DNA of 64,000 nt from Serratia sp. M24T3 (GTDB taxonomy: Bacteria; Pseudomonadota; Gammaproteobacteria; Enterobacterales; Enterobacteriaceae). The notes under the pieces are model-generated. The model was not told the origin of the DNA and did no database searches. It worked only from the letters and a program-made list of their open reading frames with translations. Location: contig NZ_AJHJ01000005.1 in the NCBI RefSeq assembly GCF_000257645.1, forward strand, positions 1-64,000, given 5' to 3'. Shown here piece after piece: positions 31,253 to 39,553 of this stretch; the stretch's first letter is position 1, and every line of letters starts with the position of its first letter. A program made the position numbers and the translations under genes.

Positions 31253-31498
31253 ATGTCAGAGAGCTTATCCAAAGATCAGGAACTTGAGTCAGACTTGGTC
31301 GCGTGCCAACTGGTTATCAAACAGATTCTGGATGTCATCGACATTATTGCGCCGACCGAAGTGCGCGATAAAATGTCTCATCAGCTTAAAAGTATTGATT
31401 TCAGCACGCATCCTGCGGGTGCGGATCCCGTTACCCGTCGGGCAATCGAGAAAGCCATTTCGCTGATCGAACTGAAGTTTACCAAACACGACAGCTAA
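31253..31498 (+). CDS. yecJ: YecJ-like small protein (DUF2766)
   Basis: An 81-residue helical protein without signal or membrane segment. The core [18 protein letters not shown] followed by EVRDKM and a C-terminal AISLIELKF helix is what I recall of the YecJ/DUF2766 family. An AGGAG site precedes ATG 31253. Function is unknown; it is a single-gene unit with a hairpin terminator after it. Confidence 0.6.
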   Translation: MSESLSKDQELESDLVACQLVIKQILDVIDIIAPTEVRDKMSHQLKSIDFSTHPAGADPVTRRAIEKAISLIELKFTKHDS

Positions 31499-31514
31499 TT
31501 ATTGATGTCGGATT

Positions 31515-31539
31515 AACCCGCAAGCCTATCCTGCGGGTT
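31515..31539 (+). terminator. Hairpin after the YecJ-like gene
   Basis: AACCCGCA pairs with TGCGGGTT around a nine-base loop 16 bases beyond the stop codon. Downstream bases are only moderately T-rich. Confidence 0.6.
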
Positions 31540-31566
31540 AATCCTTAATTCAAACAGCGTTGCTGA

Positions 31567-31803
31567 TTAAGATTTATCGACAACCTTATCAACCTGTTTG
31601 AGTATCGGGCATTTGGCAACACCGATTACGCCACTGTCCGTGTGCAGATACTGTGAGTCAACGATACCGCGAGCCGTCAGGTATTGGCACTTGAGGCCCA
31701 GGCCAGCTGCATTTTCACTGCTACCGACCGTCACGCCGTAGCCTGAAAACAGAAAAACAGCATAAATGACCGCCAGTACAACAATTGTTTTAATCAAACC
31801 CAT
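31567..31803 (-). CDS. yobH: YobH family small membrane protein
   Basis: A 78-residue protein with one N-terminal hydrophobic segment (about residues 4-24), followed by a short conserved domain. The blocks LFSGYGV, SENAAGLGLKCQYLTARG and QYLHTDSG match YobH (E. coli has LLSGYGV, KENAAGLGLQCTYLTARG). Two cysteines in the periplasmic part are conserved. ATG at 31803 has AAGGGAG upstream at a normal distance, unlike GTG at 31812. It is divergent from mgrB. Confidence 0.85.
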   Translation of the reverse strand: MGLIKTIVVLAVIYAVFLFSGYGVTVGSSENAAGLGLKCQYLTARGIVDSQYLHTDSGVIGVAKCPILKQVDKVVDKS

Positions 31804-31950
31804 TTTATACACTCCCTTTATGGCTTAAGCCGCGGAGCAGTATAACCTCAGTGTGGTGGGATCTGCTTCTCTAATTCTCTGAAAAAAATCATGAAAAGAC
31901 TTAAGCGTTTGAATGATTTGTGCGCGGCCAACCACCTATTGGGCTTACTC

Positions 31951-31985
31951 TGTTTGAAGTTTGTTTAACTTAGGCAGAGTAGGAT
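31951..31985 (+). promoter_or_regulatory. PhoP box and -10 of the mgrB promoter
   Basis: TGTTTG-AAGTT-TGTTTA at 31951-31967 has exact 6-5-6 PhoP-box spacing, and TAGGAT at 31980-31985 follows after 12 bases as the -10. mgrB is directly PhoP-activated in E. coli, so the site and the gene identity support each other. Confidence 0.75.
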
Positions 31986-32037
31986 AGGCTGATGTTTTAC
32001 TCGTGTCGGACGCAGTGTTTTGGGCATCTACAAACGT

Positions 32038-32226
32038 GTGATAAATCCTAAGAGAACTGCTATCAAACTAAAGAAACCGCTATTTTCTATCAGGAAAATT
32101 ATTGCCTTTATCATTTTTGGGCTACTTTGTGTCGGGCTTTATTTGCTGGCCCTTAACAGCTATTGCGATCAGGGGGGGAATTTCGACCTCGGAATTTGCT
32201 CGGTCACCTCATTTATTCCCTGGTAG
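32038..32226 (+). CDS. mgrB: MgrB, feedback inhibitor of PhoQ (divergent, start unclear)
   Basis: MgrB is a small inner-membrane protein that binds PhoQ and lowers its kinase activity; loss of MgrB causes polymyxin resistance in several enterobacteria. A single membrane segment (IIAFIIFGLLCVGLYLLAL) is followed by the family's periplasmic tail: cysteine, DQ, G-I-C eleven residues later, then FIPW at the C-terminus (E. coli [20 protein letters not shown]). No ATG, GTG or TTG lies where the 47-residue E. coli protein would start. GTG at 32038 gives 62 residues, TTG at 32020 gives 68, and ATT at 32098 with AGGA upstream would give about 42. The PhoP box upstream supports the call. Confidence 0.82.
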   Translation: MINPKRTAIKLKKPLFSIRKIIAFIIFGLLCVGLYLLALNSYCDQGGNFDLGICSVTSFIPW

Positions 32227-32329
32227 CCTCTGCCGCCTGTCGGAAGCTTCTGTATTTTTGCTAATACCTTCCCTGTATCTCTGACGATGATAAGATAGTT
32301 ATCTGGTTAACTACATTGTGGGATCGTCA

Positions 32330-32599
32330 ATGTTCGATCAATTTTTGGGCCAAACTAGTCTGGCCACGATAGTGCTGGGATTACTGTCAGCCTTGCTATT
32401 TTTGCTGGTGTGGTTTGTCGTTAACCGGGCCAGTGTCAAAGCTAATCGCCAAGTTCAACTACTGACTGAAATCGCCGAGCAGCAACGCCGTCAAACCGAA
32501 CTGCTGGAAGTTTTGGCCAAAGCGCAGGGAAAGGGTGTAGTCGATGAATACGATGATGATTCTGTTTCTGGCCTGCGCGGCTTCATTCCTAAAAGATAG
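32330..32599 (+). CDS. yebO: YebO family membrane protein
   Basis: An 89-residue protein with one membrane segment (about residues 9-32, ending WFVVNRAS), followed by a coiled coil (QVQLLTEIAEQQRRQTELLE) and an acidic tail. The layout and the F/W-x2-NRAS...N-x-Q motif match E. coli YebO, which also lies next to mgrB. ATG at 32330 is preferred over GTG at 32318. Function unknown. Confidence 0.78.
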   Translation: MFDQFLGQTSLATIVLGLLSALLFLLVWFVVNRASVKANRQVQLLTEIAEQQRRQTELLEVLAKAQGKGVVDEYDDDSVSGLRGFIPKR

Positions 32600-32716
32600 T
32601 GACACGTCTCTTAAGCCACTGCTGCGCTGGTAGTTCCTCGTTTATTTTTCCATTCATAAAAATGTATTAATTCTGCTGTAGCGTGTTGCATAACAACTCA
32701 GCAGGATAATTTCCAG

Positions 32717-33019
32717 ATGATTAAATGGTCTGAAGAACACGACAACGAATTGAATCACAACATCGCTTTACTCACCGGGGAAGATCCCGACAAGTGGTAT
32801 CCCTACGGTGGAATGAAGGGGAAAGACTACTGCAACAATCCTTCCGATGCCTGGCCAATCATTTGCGCCAACAAAATAAATCTTAATTTCAATGAATTAC
32901 CAGACAGCAAGTCTTGGTGCGCGCACATTTCCAGTGAAGAAGGCAAGTGGCAGGCGAGCAGCGCCAAGCCATTGCGTGCGGCTATGATTTGTTTTTTATT
33001 AAGTAAAACTTGCGCATAG
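32717..33019 (+). CDS. NinX-like protein (DUF2591)
   Basis: A 100-residue protein resembling the DUF2591 family, of which the lambdoid phage NinX protein is a member. Evidence is the pattern YCNNPSDAWPII in the middle, a W-x-A segment and the C-terminal LRAAMICFLLSK. Such genes occur in prophages and as chromosomal strays. Function is unknown. It belongs to the three-gene insert between yebO and yobF. Confidence 0.55.
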   Translation: MIKWSEEHDNELNHNIALLTGEDPDKWYPYGGMKGKDYCNNPSDAWPIICANKINLNFNELPDSKSWCAHISSEEGKWQASSAKPLRAAMICFLLSKTCA

Positions 33020-33155
33020 AGAAAAGCAGACAGATACTCATTCTGTTACAAGATCCAAGCAAAGCAGTGATTCGAATAAGCGTCGCGTAAAGCGATGAGT
33101 ATCAAGTGAGTAATGTTTCCTCAGTTTGACAGTATTGTCTAAGACGGAGTCCATT

Positions 33156-33392
33156 ATGAAGCGCATCATTAAAGGTGATAAAACTCTCTCTCATCTGGTC
33201 GTGGCTCATGCAGCCATCGACAGCCACGAAAAAGCCTATGGCAAAAGACGCCAGGGCTGGCCTTCTACGTACATGATCAAATACAAAGACAAACGCGTTG
33301 CCGTGGAAGTTGTCACGCGCAGGCAGTCTTATGTTGCGACTTTAATGATTGGAGCCCGAAACCTGACCAAGCTTTGTGGGATGGCAGCCTGA
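33156..33392 (+). CDS. DUF4060-like small protein
   Basis: A 78-residue protein with a basic N-terminus (MKRIIKGDK) and a beta-strand pair ending AVEVVTRRQSYVATLM. This recalls the DUF4060 family, another small family seen in prophages and enterobacterial chromosomes. ATG at 33156 has CGGAG upstream; the in-frame start ten codons earlier has none. Function unknown. Confidence 0.5.
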   Translation: MKRIIKGDKTLSHLVVAHAAIDSHEKAYGKRRQGWPSTYMIKYKDKRVAVEVVTRRQSYVATLMIGARNLTKLCGMAA

Positions 33393-33475
33393 GCCTTGGG
33401 CTGACAGTGAAAACAGTTAACCGACCTGATTTGTAACAGTCGTCTTAGTGTAAAGAGTTTAAAGCTGTAAAAACA

Positions 33476-33516
33476 AAAAGCCCTGCCGGTGCTTTAATCA
33501 TCCGGCGGGGCTTTTT
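33476..33516. terminator. Intrinsic terminator after the DUF4060-like gene
   Basis: AAAAAGCCCTGCCGG and CCGGCGGGGCTTTTT form a long GC stem with flanking A and T runs, so it can act on both strands. Confidence 0.85.
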
Positions 33517-33690
33517 ATTTTTCCTGCCAGGGGCCGTGCTTAAACACACCTGACCGTGATTGACATCTCTTTGCAAATACCCCTTTGCACTTTTTGTAGT
33601 GAAAAGCATCAAACCTTTATGATACTAAAGAGATAGAGGTTGGTTTTGTATCAACACTGCCCGCCAAAAAACTTATCGATAAGGGAAACT

Positions 33691-34677
33691 ATGGCCGAAA
33701 AAAATCCCTACTATGATCCTGCGAAACCGCATCATACCCCGCAAGGTTTCACTAATCCCGAACCGGACACGCGCAACGAGGGCGATCTCAAACGCTGGCG
33801 CAAAGAGCGAAAAGCACAGGGGCATCCTCGCCCACCGGGCAACGGCTACGATCATTTTATTAATCAATGGTGTCAGACCCCTGATTTTGGCGGGACTGAA
33901 GATCGTCTGTGGTTTTTGGGACACGCCTGCCTGCTGCTGCGCATTGCAGGGCGTTATATTTTGACCGATCCTGCACTTTCCGAGCGTGCGTCGCCGCTGA
34001 GTTTTTATGGCCCTAAACGCAGGACGCCTGCGGCAGTTACCGTGGCCAGCCTTCCGGTGATCGATTACGTCATGATCTCGCACAACCATTATGATCATCT
34101 AGATAAATCGACAGTTCGTAAACTCGTCAAACGTTTCCCTCAGGCTATTTTCCTGGTGCCGCTGGGTATGAAGCCTTGGTTGGAAAGGCAGGGCGCTCAT
34201 TACATTGAAGAAATGGATTGGTGGGATGCGCTGATTTTAGAGGGCGTCAGTTTTCACGCCGTTCCTGCCCGTCACTGGAGTATGCGCACGCCATGGGACA
34301 GAAATCGTTCTTTGTGGTGTGGATGGGTGGTCAAGCATCGTGATCTGAGTTTTTATTTCTCGGGCGATAGCGCCTATAGCGAACAATTTATTCAGATTGG
34401 TGAGCGACTGGGACCATTTGATATTGCAGCGATTCCTATCGGTGCCTATGCACCAAGATGGTTCATGCATTCTCATCATATGGACCCGCAGCAGGCAGTT
34501 CAGGTGTTTAAGGAAACACGGTGTCAACGAGCAGTTCCCATTCACTGGGGGGTGTTTGAATTAGCCGATGAGTCTTTAGATGAACCACCAAAAGAATTAG
34601 TGATGGCGATTGAAGAGGATGGGTTAAGCGTAGAGAATTTTGCACCGCTGAAAATAGGCGAGCATATTTCGCTATGA
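33691..34677 (+). CDS. Metallo-beta-lactamase-fold hydrolase (NAPE-PLD/RomA-like)
   Basis: A 328-residue MBL-fold protein of the NAPE-PLD-like group. The metal-binding HxHxDH motif is SHNHYDHLD (about residues 132-140), the later histidine is in ARHWSMRTPWDRN, the bridging aspartate in FSGDSAYS, and the last ligand in IHWGVF. The N-terminal NPYYDPAKPHHTPQGFTNP is a strong family marker. Members hydrolyse phospholipid-like or unknown phosphodiesters. ATG at 33691 follows AAGGGA. It is not in the E. coli yebO-cspC interval and is probably an insertion. Confidence 0.85.
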   Translation: MAEKNPYYDPAKPHHTPQGFTNPEPDTRNEGDLKRWRKERKAQGHPRPPGNGYDHFINQWCQTPDFGGTEDRLWFLGHACLLLRIAGRYILTDPALSERASPLSFYGPKRRTPAAVTVASLPVIDYVMISHNHYDHLDKSTVRKLVKRFPQAIFLVPLGMKPWLERQGAHYIEEMDWWDALILEGVSFHAVPARHWSMRTPWDRNRSLWCGWVVKHRDLSFYFSGDSAYSEQFIQIGERLGPFDIAAIPIGAYAPRWFMHSHHMDPQQAVQVFKETRCQRAVPIHWGVFELADESLDEPPKELVMAIEEDGLSVENFAPLKIGEHISL

Positions 34678-34682
34678 ATTGA

Positions 34683-34719
34683 CGGGCGCTTTATTTTCGT
34701 CACGAATAATTAGCGCCCG
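34683..34719. terminator. Long hairpin after the MBL-fold gene
   Basis: CGGGCGCT pairs with AGCGCCCG, and the inner TTATT...AATAA and TCGT...ACGA also pair, giving a nearly continuous stem. There is no T run, so termination is less certain than the presence of the structure. Confidence 0.55.
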
Positions 34720-35872
34720 AATACTCACAGATGAGAGTTTTTATCATTTAAAATCTGCTTTTAAACCCGGGTAATTATCTTAACTCAGGCTCATTTTCAT
34801 CAAAATCTCATCGTTGAATTTTATAAAACTCAAAGTCATCTTGTTCCATTATTCAGAACAAAAAGCTGTCAGGGTTCAATATTAGCCTAGTATCTTGAGA
34901 TAAATTGATTTTTAGCCCGCAGATGGCCTTTCTGGTCTTAATGAGCGGCCTGCATTTTTGCTCCTGCCTGCAAGCTGCGCCCTGACTGGGTTTGTATATT
35001 AAATGTTAACGGAATGATGCCACTCTGAAAATGATGGGGTCGTGCTGTGTGCGTAAACTGGGATAATAATTAATAAAAATTCCAATAAAATCACAGTTAT
35101 TATTAATTCAAATTTTGAATATGTATTGTCGATTTTTGTATATATTTTTTAAGATCAACTTAGGCCTTTTAATATAAAATTCATCTCACTGTAAACTTTC
35201 TGGTTTATAGCGGTGGCTTTGTGATTCACTAATTATGGGTGGCGCGAAAAGTAGACAATTTTCTATGATCTCAACTGCGATAAACTTTATTTTGGTTATC
35301 ATAATTGCGCACGCTTAAGGTGCAGTCTAATAATAATCAACAGTGTTTTGCACCAGATTAGTACCATTATGCCTGATTTGAATAGTGCATAAACAATCAA
35401 TCGCTGCTTTGTTCTGGCGCAATGTTTGTGCAGATTTTTTCATTGCCCAGGTTTAAGGTTGTGGGTGGCATTATGCCGCCTGTAAAACTCAAAGAAGCCT
35501 GCTATGACTGATAGCAGGGGATGGCGAGGTGCTTAAAATTTGACTGGAAAAAATGCGTAAAAACTTGCGAAAAACCCATTTGTGTTATATCAAATACGAT
35601 AATAATGCATTAAAAATTGAATTTAACTCTTACTGTCCGCTGATTATTGATCAATAATCAGATGTGAGTCGTTATTGATTTGATTGTTAGGCCCTGCAGA
35701 GTTCCGAGCAGAAAGTACTAGTCCTATCAACCTATTTTGGCCTCACTTGACAGTAAGTGCCTTTAAGCGGCTCAAATATGTGCGACAAGTCCATCGCTGA
35801 TTAAAAATGGCTTGCCATTAAATTCAGAGTATGTGATAACGCATCTGGGTAAAACGAGGTACAGTTCTGTAT
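34720..35872. other. AT-rich gene-free region upstream of yobF-cspC
   Basis: About 1.15 kb without a credible coding frame on either strand, clearly more AT-rich than its neighbours. It holds a perfect eight-base-stem hairpin at 35498-35518 (CCTGCTAT/ATAGCAGG) and a perfect 22-bp palindrome at 35640-35661. It probably contains the yobF-cspC promoter and long leader; small RNA genes or H-NS binding are possible but unproven. Confidence 0.6.
35640..35661. promoter_or_regulatory. Perfect 22-bp palindrome
   Basis: Each half is CTGATTATTGA; the two halves are exact reverse complements with no spacer. It could be a dimeric regulator's operator, but no known consensus fits exactly. It lies about 210 bases before yobF. 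Confidence 0.5.
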
Positions 35873-35989
35873 ATGTGTGGCATTTTCAGTAAAGAAGTTT
35901 TGAGTAAAGACGTTATCGTTGAATACCGCTTCCTTGCCGATTTTTATCTTAGTGCCTCAAGCAGTAACGACTCAAGTTTGTCTGTGTAA
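35873..35989 (+). CDS. yobF: YobF small stress protein
   Basis: A 38-residue protein that starts [12 protein letters not shown] and continues with VEYRF, nearly identical to the start of E. coli YobF (47 residues). The C-terminal half is shorter and serine-rich. In E. coli yobF is a heat-induced small protein cotranscribed with cspC, and here cspC follows 41 bases later. Conservation of start, order and spacing makes the call firm despite the small size. Confidence 0.85.
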   Translation: MCGIFSKEVLSKDVIVEYRFLADFYLSASSSNDSSLSV

Positions 35990-36030
35990 CGCCGAAGGGC
36001 GGTTTAAACAATCCAAAGGAAATACTCAAA

Positions 36031-36240
36031 ATGGCAAAGATCAAAGGTCAAGTTAAGTGGTTCAACGAGTCTAAAGGTTTCGGTTTCATCACTCCAGCTG
36101 ACGGCAGCAAAGACGTGTTCGTACACTTCTCTGCAATCCAGGGTAATGGCTTCAAAACCCTGGCTGAAGGCCAGAACGTTGAGTTTGAAATTCAAGATGG
36201 CCAGAAAGGCCCATCTGCAGTTAACGTAACTGCAATCTAA
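36031..36240 (+). CDS. cspC: Cold-shock-domain RNA-binding protein CspC
   Basis: A 69-residue single cold-shock domain that binds single-stranded RNA and acts as an RNA chaperone and antiterminator. RNP1 (KGFGFI) and RNP2 (VFVHFS) are present. The sequence, including [19 protein letters not shown], is almost identical to E. coli CspC. An AAGGAAA site precedes the ATG. E. coli CspC is made at 37 C and stabilises rpoS and other mRNAs. Confidence 0.96.
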   Translation: MAKIKGQVKWFNESKGFGFITPADGSKDVFVHFSAIQGNGFKTLAEGQNVEFEIQDGQKGPSAVNVTAI

Positions 36241-36255
36241 GCAGCGTTAGCTGTC

Positions 36256-36287
36256 AAAAAAAACCCGCCTGGTTGCGGGTTTTTTTG
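36256..36287. terminator. cspC terminator
   Basis: An A8 run, CCCGC, a short loop, GCGGG and a T7 run form a classic intrinsic terminator just beyond cspC; it may also serve the convergent YfiH-like gene. Confidence 0.9.
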
Positions 36288-36315
36288 TTTTTGTCTTAAG
36301 GCGGCAACGCGATAC

Positions 36316-37065
36316 TTAATCCGGCAAAATGATAATCCCCGATTGCTGATTGCGGCCACTGATACCTGGAATTGAAGGGTCCTGCGCGCGCTTGAGGCTG
36401 TTGCGCCGAAAGCTGGTGTATTTGTGGCGGTAAACCTTTCTCGTTTCATCCCGTTGCGCCAAGTCGATTCCTGCCACTGTTGAGGCCTCGGTACAAATCG
36501 TGCAGCTGCCGGCATAATCAACGGATGCGAATCCTGCCTGAGTCAACTTGGCGTAGGCAATCGCTGGCAGGTCGAGATGCCGATAAGAGGGGGAAATCAG
36601 CGCCGGTGGTAAATCCAGGCCGTGCCGAAACTCATCTACCAGTTCCTGACTGACCTCATAGCAGCAGGCGCCTGCCGCAGGCCCAATAGAAACTACCCAA
36701 TCCCGAGTTGAACCCGACTGATTAATACGCTGCGCCATTTGTTCAAGAATACCGTTGCGCAAGCCGCGCCACCCGGCGTGTACTACGGCTACCCCGCGCC
36801 CCTGCTTGTGGCTAAATATCACCGGCAGGCAGTCGGCGGTAAACACGCTCAGCAAAATTCCCGGTTGTTCAGTATAAAAACCGTCGGCCTCGCCGCAGGC
36901 CTGTTGAGGGAATAAGACATCAACAATCCTGACTCCGTGAACCTGTTTCTTTTCCGGCAAACTGGCACTAAAGGGCTGTAGCGATTCGGGCAACAGCGCT
37001 TGTTTACAGCCAAATCCGTGCCTGATAGACGGGATTTGGCTGAGCAGGACAGAAATATCACTCAT
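36316..37065 (-). CDS. YfiH-like (DUF152) laccase-domain protein
   Basis: A 249-residue protein of the YfiH/PgeF family, members of which act as purine nucleoside phosphorylases or deaminases or as muropeptide-editing factors, and bind zinc. The conserved blocks are FTADCLPV, VHAGWRGLRNG, IGPAAGACCYEV and YTSFRRNS, containing the cysteine and histidine metal ligands. E. coli has its only yfiH elsewhere (after rluD), so this copy between cspC and rlmA is probably a paralogue or acquired gene. Its C-terminus, after YTSFRR, is longer than usual. Confidence 0.85.
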   Translation of the reverse strand: MSDISVLLSQIPSIRHGFGCKQALLPESLQPFSASLPEKKQVHGVRIVDVLFPQQACGEADGFYTEQPGILLSVFTADCLPVIFSHKQGRGVAVVHAGWRGLRNGILEQMAQRINQSGSTRDWVVSIGPAAGACCYEVSQELVDEFRHGLDLPPALISPSYRHLDLPAIAYAKLTQAGFASVDYAGSCTICTEASTVAGIDLAQRDETRKVYRHKYTSFRRNSLKRAQDPSIPGISGRNQQSGIIILPD

Positions 37066-37312
37066 GGCATCACTTATGGTTAATCAGCGCAGGTTAATGA
37101 TAAGAGATTAATAGAATAGATTTAGTCGCACGAGTCAAATCCAGTTTAGCCTGTTTTTTAGCTCGCCGACCATGCTATTTGTCTTGTTCTCCAGCCTGTC
37201 TCGGAACAATCAGGGCAAAAGTTGCAACCTGCAATCGGCTTCTTTAGACTTAGCGCAGCCATCCGCAAGACGCCCGAATAAAATCGGCAGCATCACCTTT
37301 CTGGAAACATGC

Positions 37313-38131
37313 ATGACCTATCAATGTCCTCTTTGCCATCAACCCCTGCAACGCCTCGATACACAGTGGCGCTGTGAAAACAATCATCAGTTTGATAATG
37401 CCAAAGAGGGATACGTAAACCTGCTGCCGGTGCAACACAAACGCTCCAAAGAGCCGGGCGACAGTGCTGAGATGATGATTTCGCGGCGCACTTTCCTTGA
37501 GGGCGGGCACTATCAGCCGCTGCGCGACCGTTTGGTCACTCTTTTGGACCAGCATTTACCGGCAGGAGCTGAATCACTGCTGGATATCGGCTGCGGCGAA
37601 GGCTATTACACCTCTGCCATGGAGCAGGGGCTAAATACCCGCCGTGAAATGCAGATTTACGGGCTTGACGTCGCCAAGGTGGCAATCCGTTATGCAGCAA
37701 AGCGTTATGGCAAGGTTGAATTTTGTGTGGCCTCAAGTCATCGCCTGCCGTTTGCCGATAACTCACTGGATGCCATTGTACGCATCTACGCGCCGTGTAA
37801 AGCCCCTGAGTTACATCGGGTGTTGAAATCTTCAGGATGGGTATTGACGGTGGCTCCCGGCCCAAGGCATCTCTATCAGCTTAAAGGGCTGATTTATAAT
37901 GAGGTACAGCTGCACAGTGATGTGGAAGAAAGCCTGGCGGGATTTGAACGGGTGAGCACTGAATCGTTGAGCTATAAAATGACCTTAAACGGCAAGCAGG
38001 CCTCGGATCTTTTACAAATGACGCCTTTCGCCTGGCGCGCCACTGAAGCGGTGATGTTGAGTTTGTCGCAGCGTGAGAACTTTAGCTGCGAAACAGATTT
38101 TACCATCAGCCTGTTTCGTCGCGTTGATTAG
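37313..38131 (+). CDS. rlmA: 23S rRNA (guanine745-N1)-methyltransferase RlmA
   Basis: RlmA methylates G745 of 23S rRNA. The N-terminal zinc finger has cysteines in YQCPLC, then a cysteine and histidine in RCENNHQF. The S-adenosylmethionine-binding motif is [15 protein letters not shown] at 37313 (272 residues) is chosen because the protein then starts [12 protein letters not shown] like E. coli RlmA; in-frame codons upstream lack similarity. In E. coli it also follows cspC. Confidence 0.93.
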   Translation: MTYQCPLCHQPLQRLDTQWRCENNHQFDNAKEGYVNLLPVQHKRSKEPGDSAEMMISRRTFLEGGHYQPLRDRLVTLLDQHLPAGAESLLDIGCGEGYYTSAMEQGLNTRREMQIYGLDVAKVAIRYAAKRYGKVEFCVASSHRLPFADNSLDAIVRIYAPCKAPELHRVLKSSGWVLTVAPGPRHLYQLKGLIYNEVQLHSDVEESLAGFERVSTESLSYKMTLNGKQASDLLQMTPFAWRATEAVMLSLSQRENFSCETDFTISLFRRVD

Positions 38132-38140
38132 GTAAATACA

Positions 38141-38161
38141 ACAGGCGGTCTGACCGCCTGT
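38141..38161. terminator. Bidirectional terminator between rlmA and yobD
   Basis: ACAGGCGGT-CTG-ACCGCCTGT is a perfect nine-base stem between convergent genes. Confidence 0.75.
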
Positions 38162-38180
38162 AATTAAGCCCAGGAGTGAC

Positions 38181-38639
38181 TTACTGATAATTAACCATAA
38201 ACTTATAAATACTCTCGAGATCGTCCATTTCTTTAACCCGCACCAGCAATCTCTTCTGTTCCAGTTGGATCACCAAAATTCCGTCCTCCGAAAGGTTCAT
38301 CGCCTTGATGCGATCGTAGGTGATAAAAATATTGGCATAATAGAAGCCGATAGGTTTAAACAGCATTTTTGGCAATCGGATGAACGAGATATAAAAGGCA
38401 ATAATTGCCAGACTTACCAGCAAGTAGGTGGTGACAGGGCTGCCCTGAGCGTAGATATTGTTGTAGAGCAGGATTGCCAGCAGGCCGATAAAGATCACCG
38501 CATCCAGCTTGTTTCTTCTTTGCAGGTTAACCTTGAGCAACGTTTTGCCGCGAGTTTTTCCCATAATAAATTCATCGAAAACGGCATAGGCCAACAGCAG
38601 AAAAATAAAGATAATCAAGGCAATATCCGTAACCGTCAT
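38181..38639 (-). CDS. yobD: YobD (DUF986) inner-membrane protein
   Basis: A 152-residue protein with four hydrophobic segments (about residues 5-22, 47-65, 70-90 and a weaker one near 95), and a soluble C-terminal end rich in charged residues. The layout and its place beside manZ identify it as YobD. Function unknown. Confidence 0.85.
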   Translation of the reverse strand: MTVTDIALIIFIFLLLAYAVFDEFIMGKTRGKTLLKVNLQRRNKLDAVIFIGLLAILLYNNIYAQGSPVTTYLLVSLAIIAFYISFIRLPKMLFKPIGFYYANIFITYDRIKAMNLSEDGILVIQLEQKRLLVRVKEMDDLESIYKFMVNYQ

Positions 38640-38699
38640 TCCGCGTTTCCCTCCAATAAAAAACCGGAGGCGATAATGCCCCCGGTTACACTTTACTGC

Positions 38700-39551
38700 T
38701 TAGCGACCCAGCAGGCCAATCCAGTAACCAAAAATACCCAGCACAAAGAAGCCCATGATGATCCACAGCGCATTGACTTTTTTGCGCAGTAGCCACATAC
38801 AGCCGAAGGTTAACAGTAAAGGCACCAGACCCGGCATCAGCTGGTCAAGGATCCCCTGTACCGTTGTTACCGTGGTATGACCGGTATTATCGGTAATTTT
38901 GGAGACCACCAGCGGGATGTTGACGTGGGTCCATTTGTTAACCAATGCCCCCATGACAAAGAGGCCGAGAATTGACGCCCCCTCAGTCAGTTTTTGCAGG
39001 AAACCGCCGCCCATATCGCTAACGATATCAACGCCTTTCTTGTAGCCATAGGCTACGCCGTAATAGCGGTTCAGCAAACGTACAAGGTTGAACAGCACGA
39101 AGAACAGCAAAGGACCGAGCAGGCTACCGCTCATCGCGATACCGGCACCCAGCGCTGCAAACACCGGACGTACGGTACCCCAGAAGATCGGGTCACCCAC
39201 GCCGGCCAGCGGACCCATCAAACCGACTTTCAGGCCGTTGATCGCCGCGTCGTCGATAGGTGCACCATTGGCACGCTGTTCTTCCATCGCCAAGGTTACG
39301 CCCAGCACTGGCGCTGCGACGTAAGGATGGGTGTTGAAGAACTCCAGATGGCGTTTTATCGCCTGTTTACGGTCATCGTTGTTTTCAGGATACAGGCGAC
39401 GAATAACCGGCACCATGCAGAAGCAGAATCCCAATGCCTGCATACGTTCAAAGTTCCATGAACCCTGAAACAGGTTTGAGCGTAAGAACACACCGCGAAT
39501 ATCGCCGGGTGTGAGTTTTTTTACTTGAGTTTGATCAACCATTTCTCTCAC
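38700..39551 (-). CDS. manZ: Mannose PTS permease component IID (ManZ)
   Basis: ManZ forms, with ManY, the inner-membrane channel that imports and phosphorylates mannose, glucose and glucosamine. The protein of about 283 residues has the family blocks RSNLFQGSWNFERMQ and GPLAGVGDPIFWGT and C-terminal membrane segments. GTG at 39551 matches the E. coli N-terminus (M-x-E-M-V-D); ATG at 39542 has the better-placed ribosome-binding site (AAGGG) and may be the real start. It follows manY with a two-base gap. Confidence 0.95.
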   Translation of the reverse strand: MREMVDQTQVKKLTPGDIRGVFLRSNLFQGSWNFERMQALGFCFCMVPVIRRLYPENNDDRKQAIKRHLEFFNTHPYVAAPVLGVTLAMEEQRANGAPIDDAAINGLKVGLMGPLAGVGDPIFWGTVRPVFAALGAGIAMSGSLLGPLLFFVLFNLVRLLNRYYGVAYGYKKGVDIVSDMGGGFLQKLTEGASILGLFVMGALVNKWTHVNIPLVVSKITDNTGHTTVTTVQGILDQLMPGLVPLLLTFGCMWLLRKKVNALWIIMGFFVLGIFGYWIGLLGR

Positions 39552-39553
39552 CC

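Noticed and set aside
35905..36030. cspA-type cold-shock thermosensor leader before cspC (GTTATCGTTGAATACC and CGCCGAAGGGCG resemble the cspA leader)
   Set aside because: Most of the similar stretch is the coding sequence of yobF, whose protein is conserved; cspC is also not cold-induced in E. coli.
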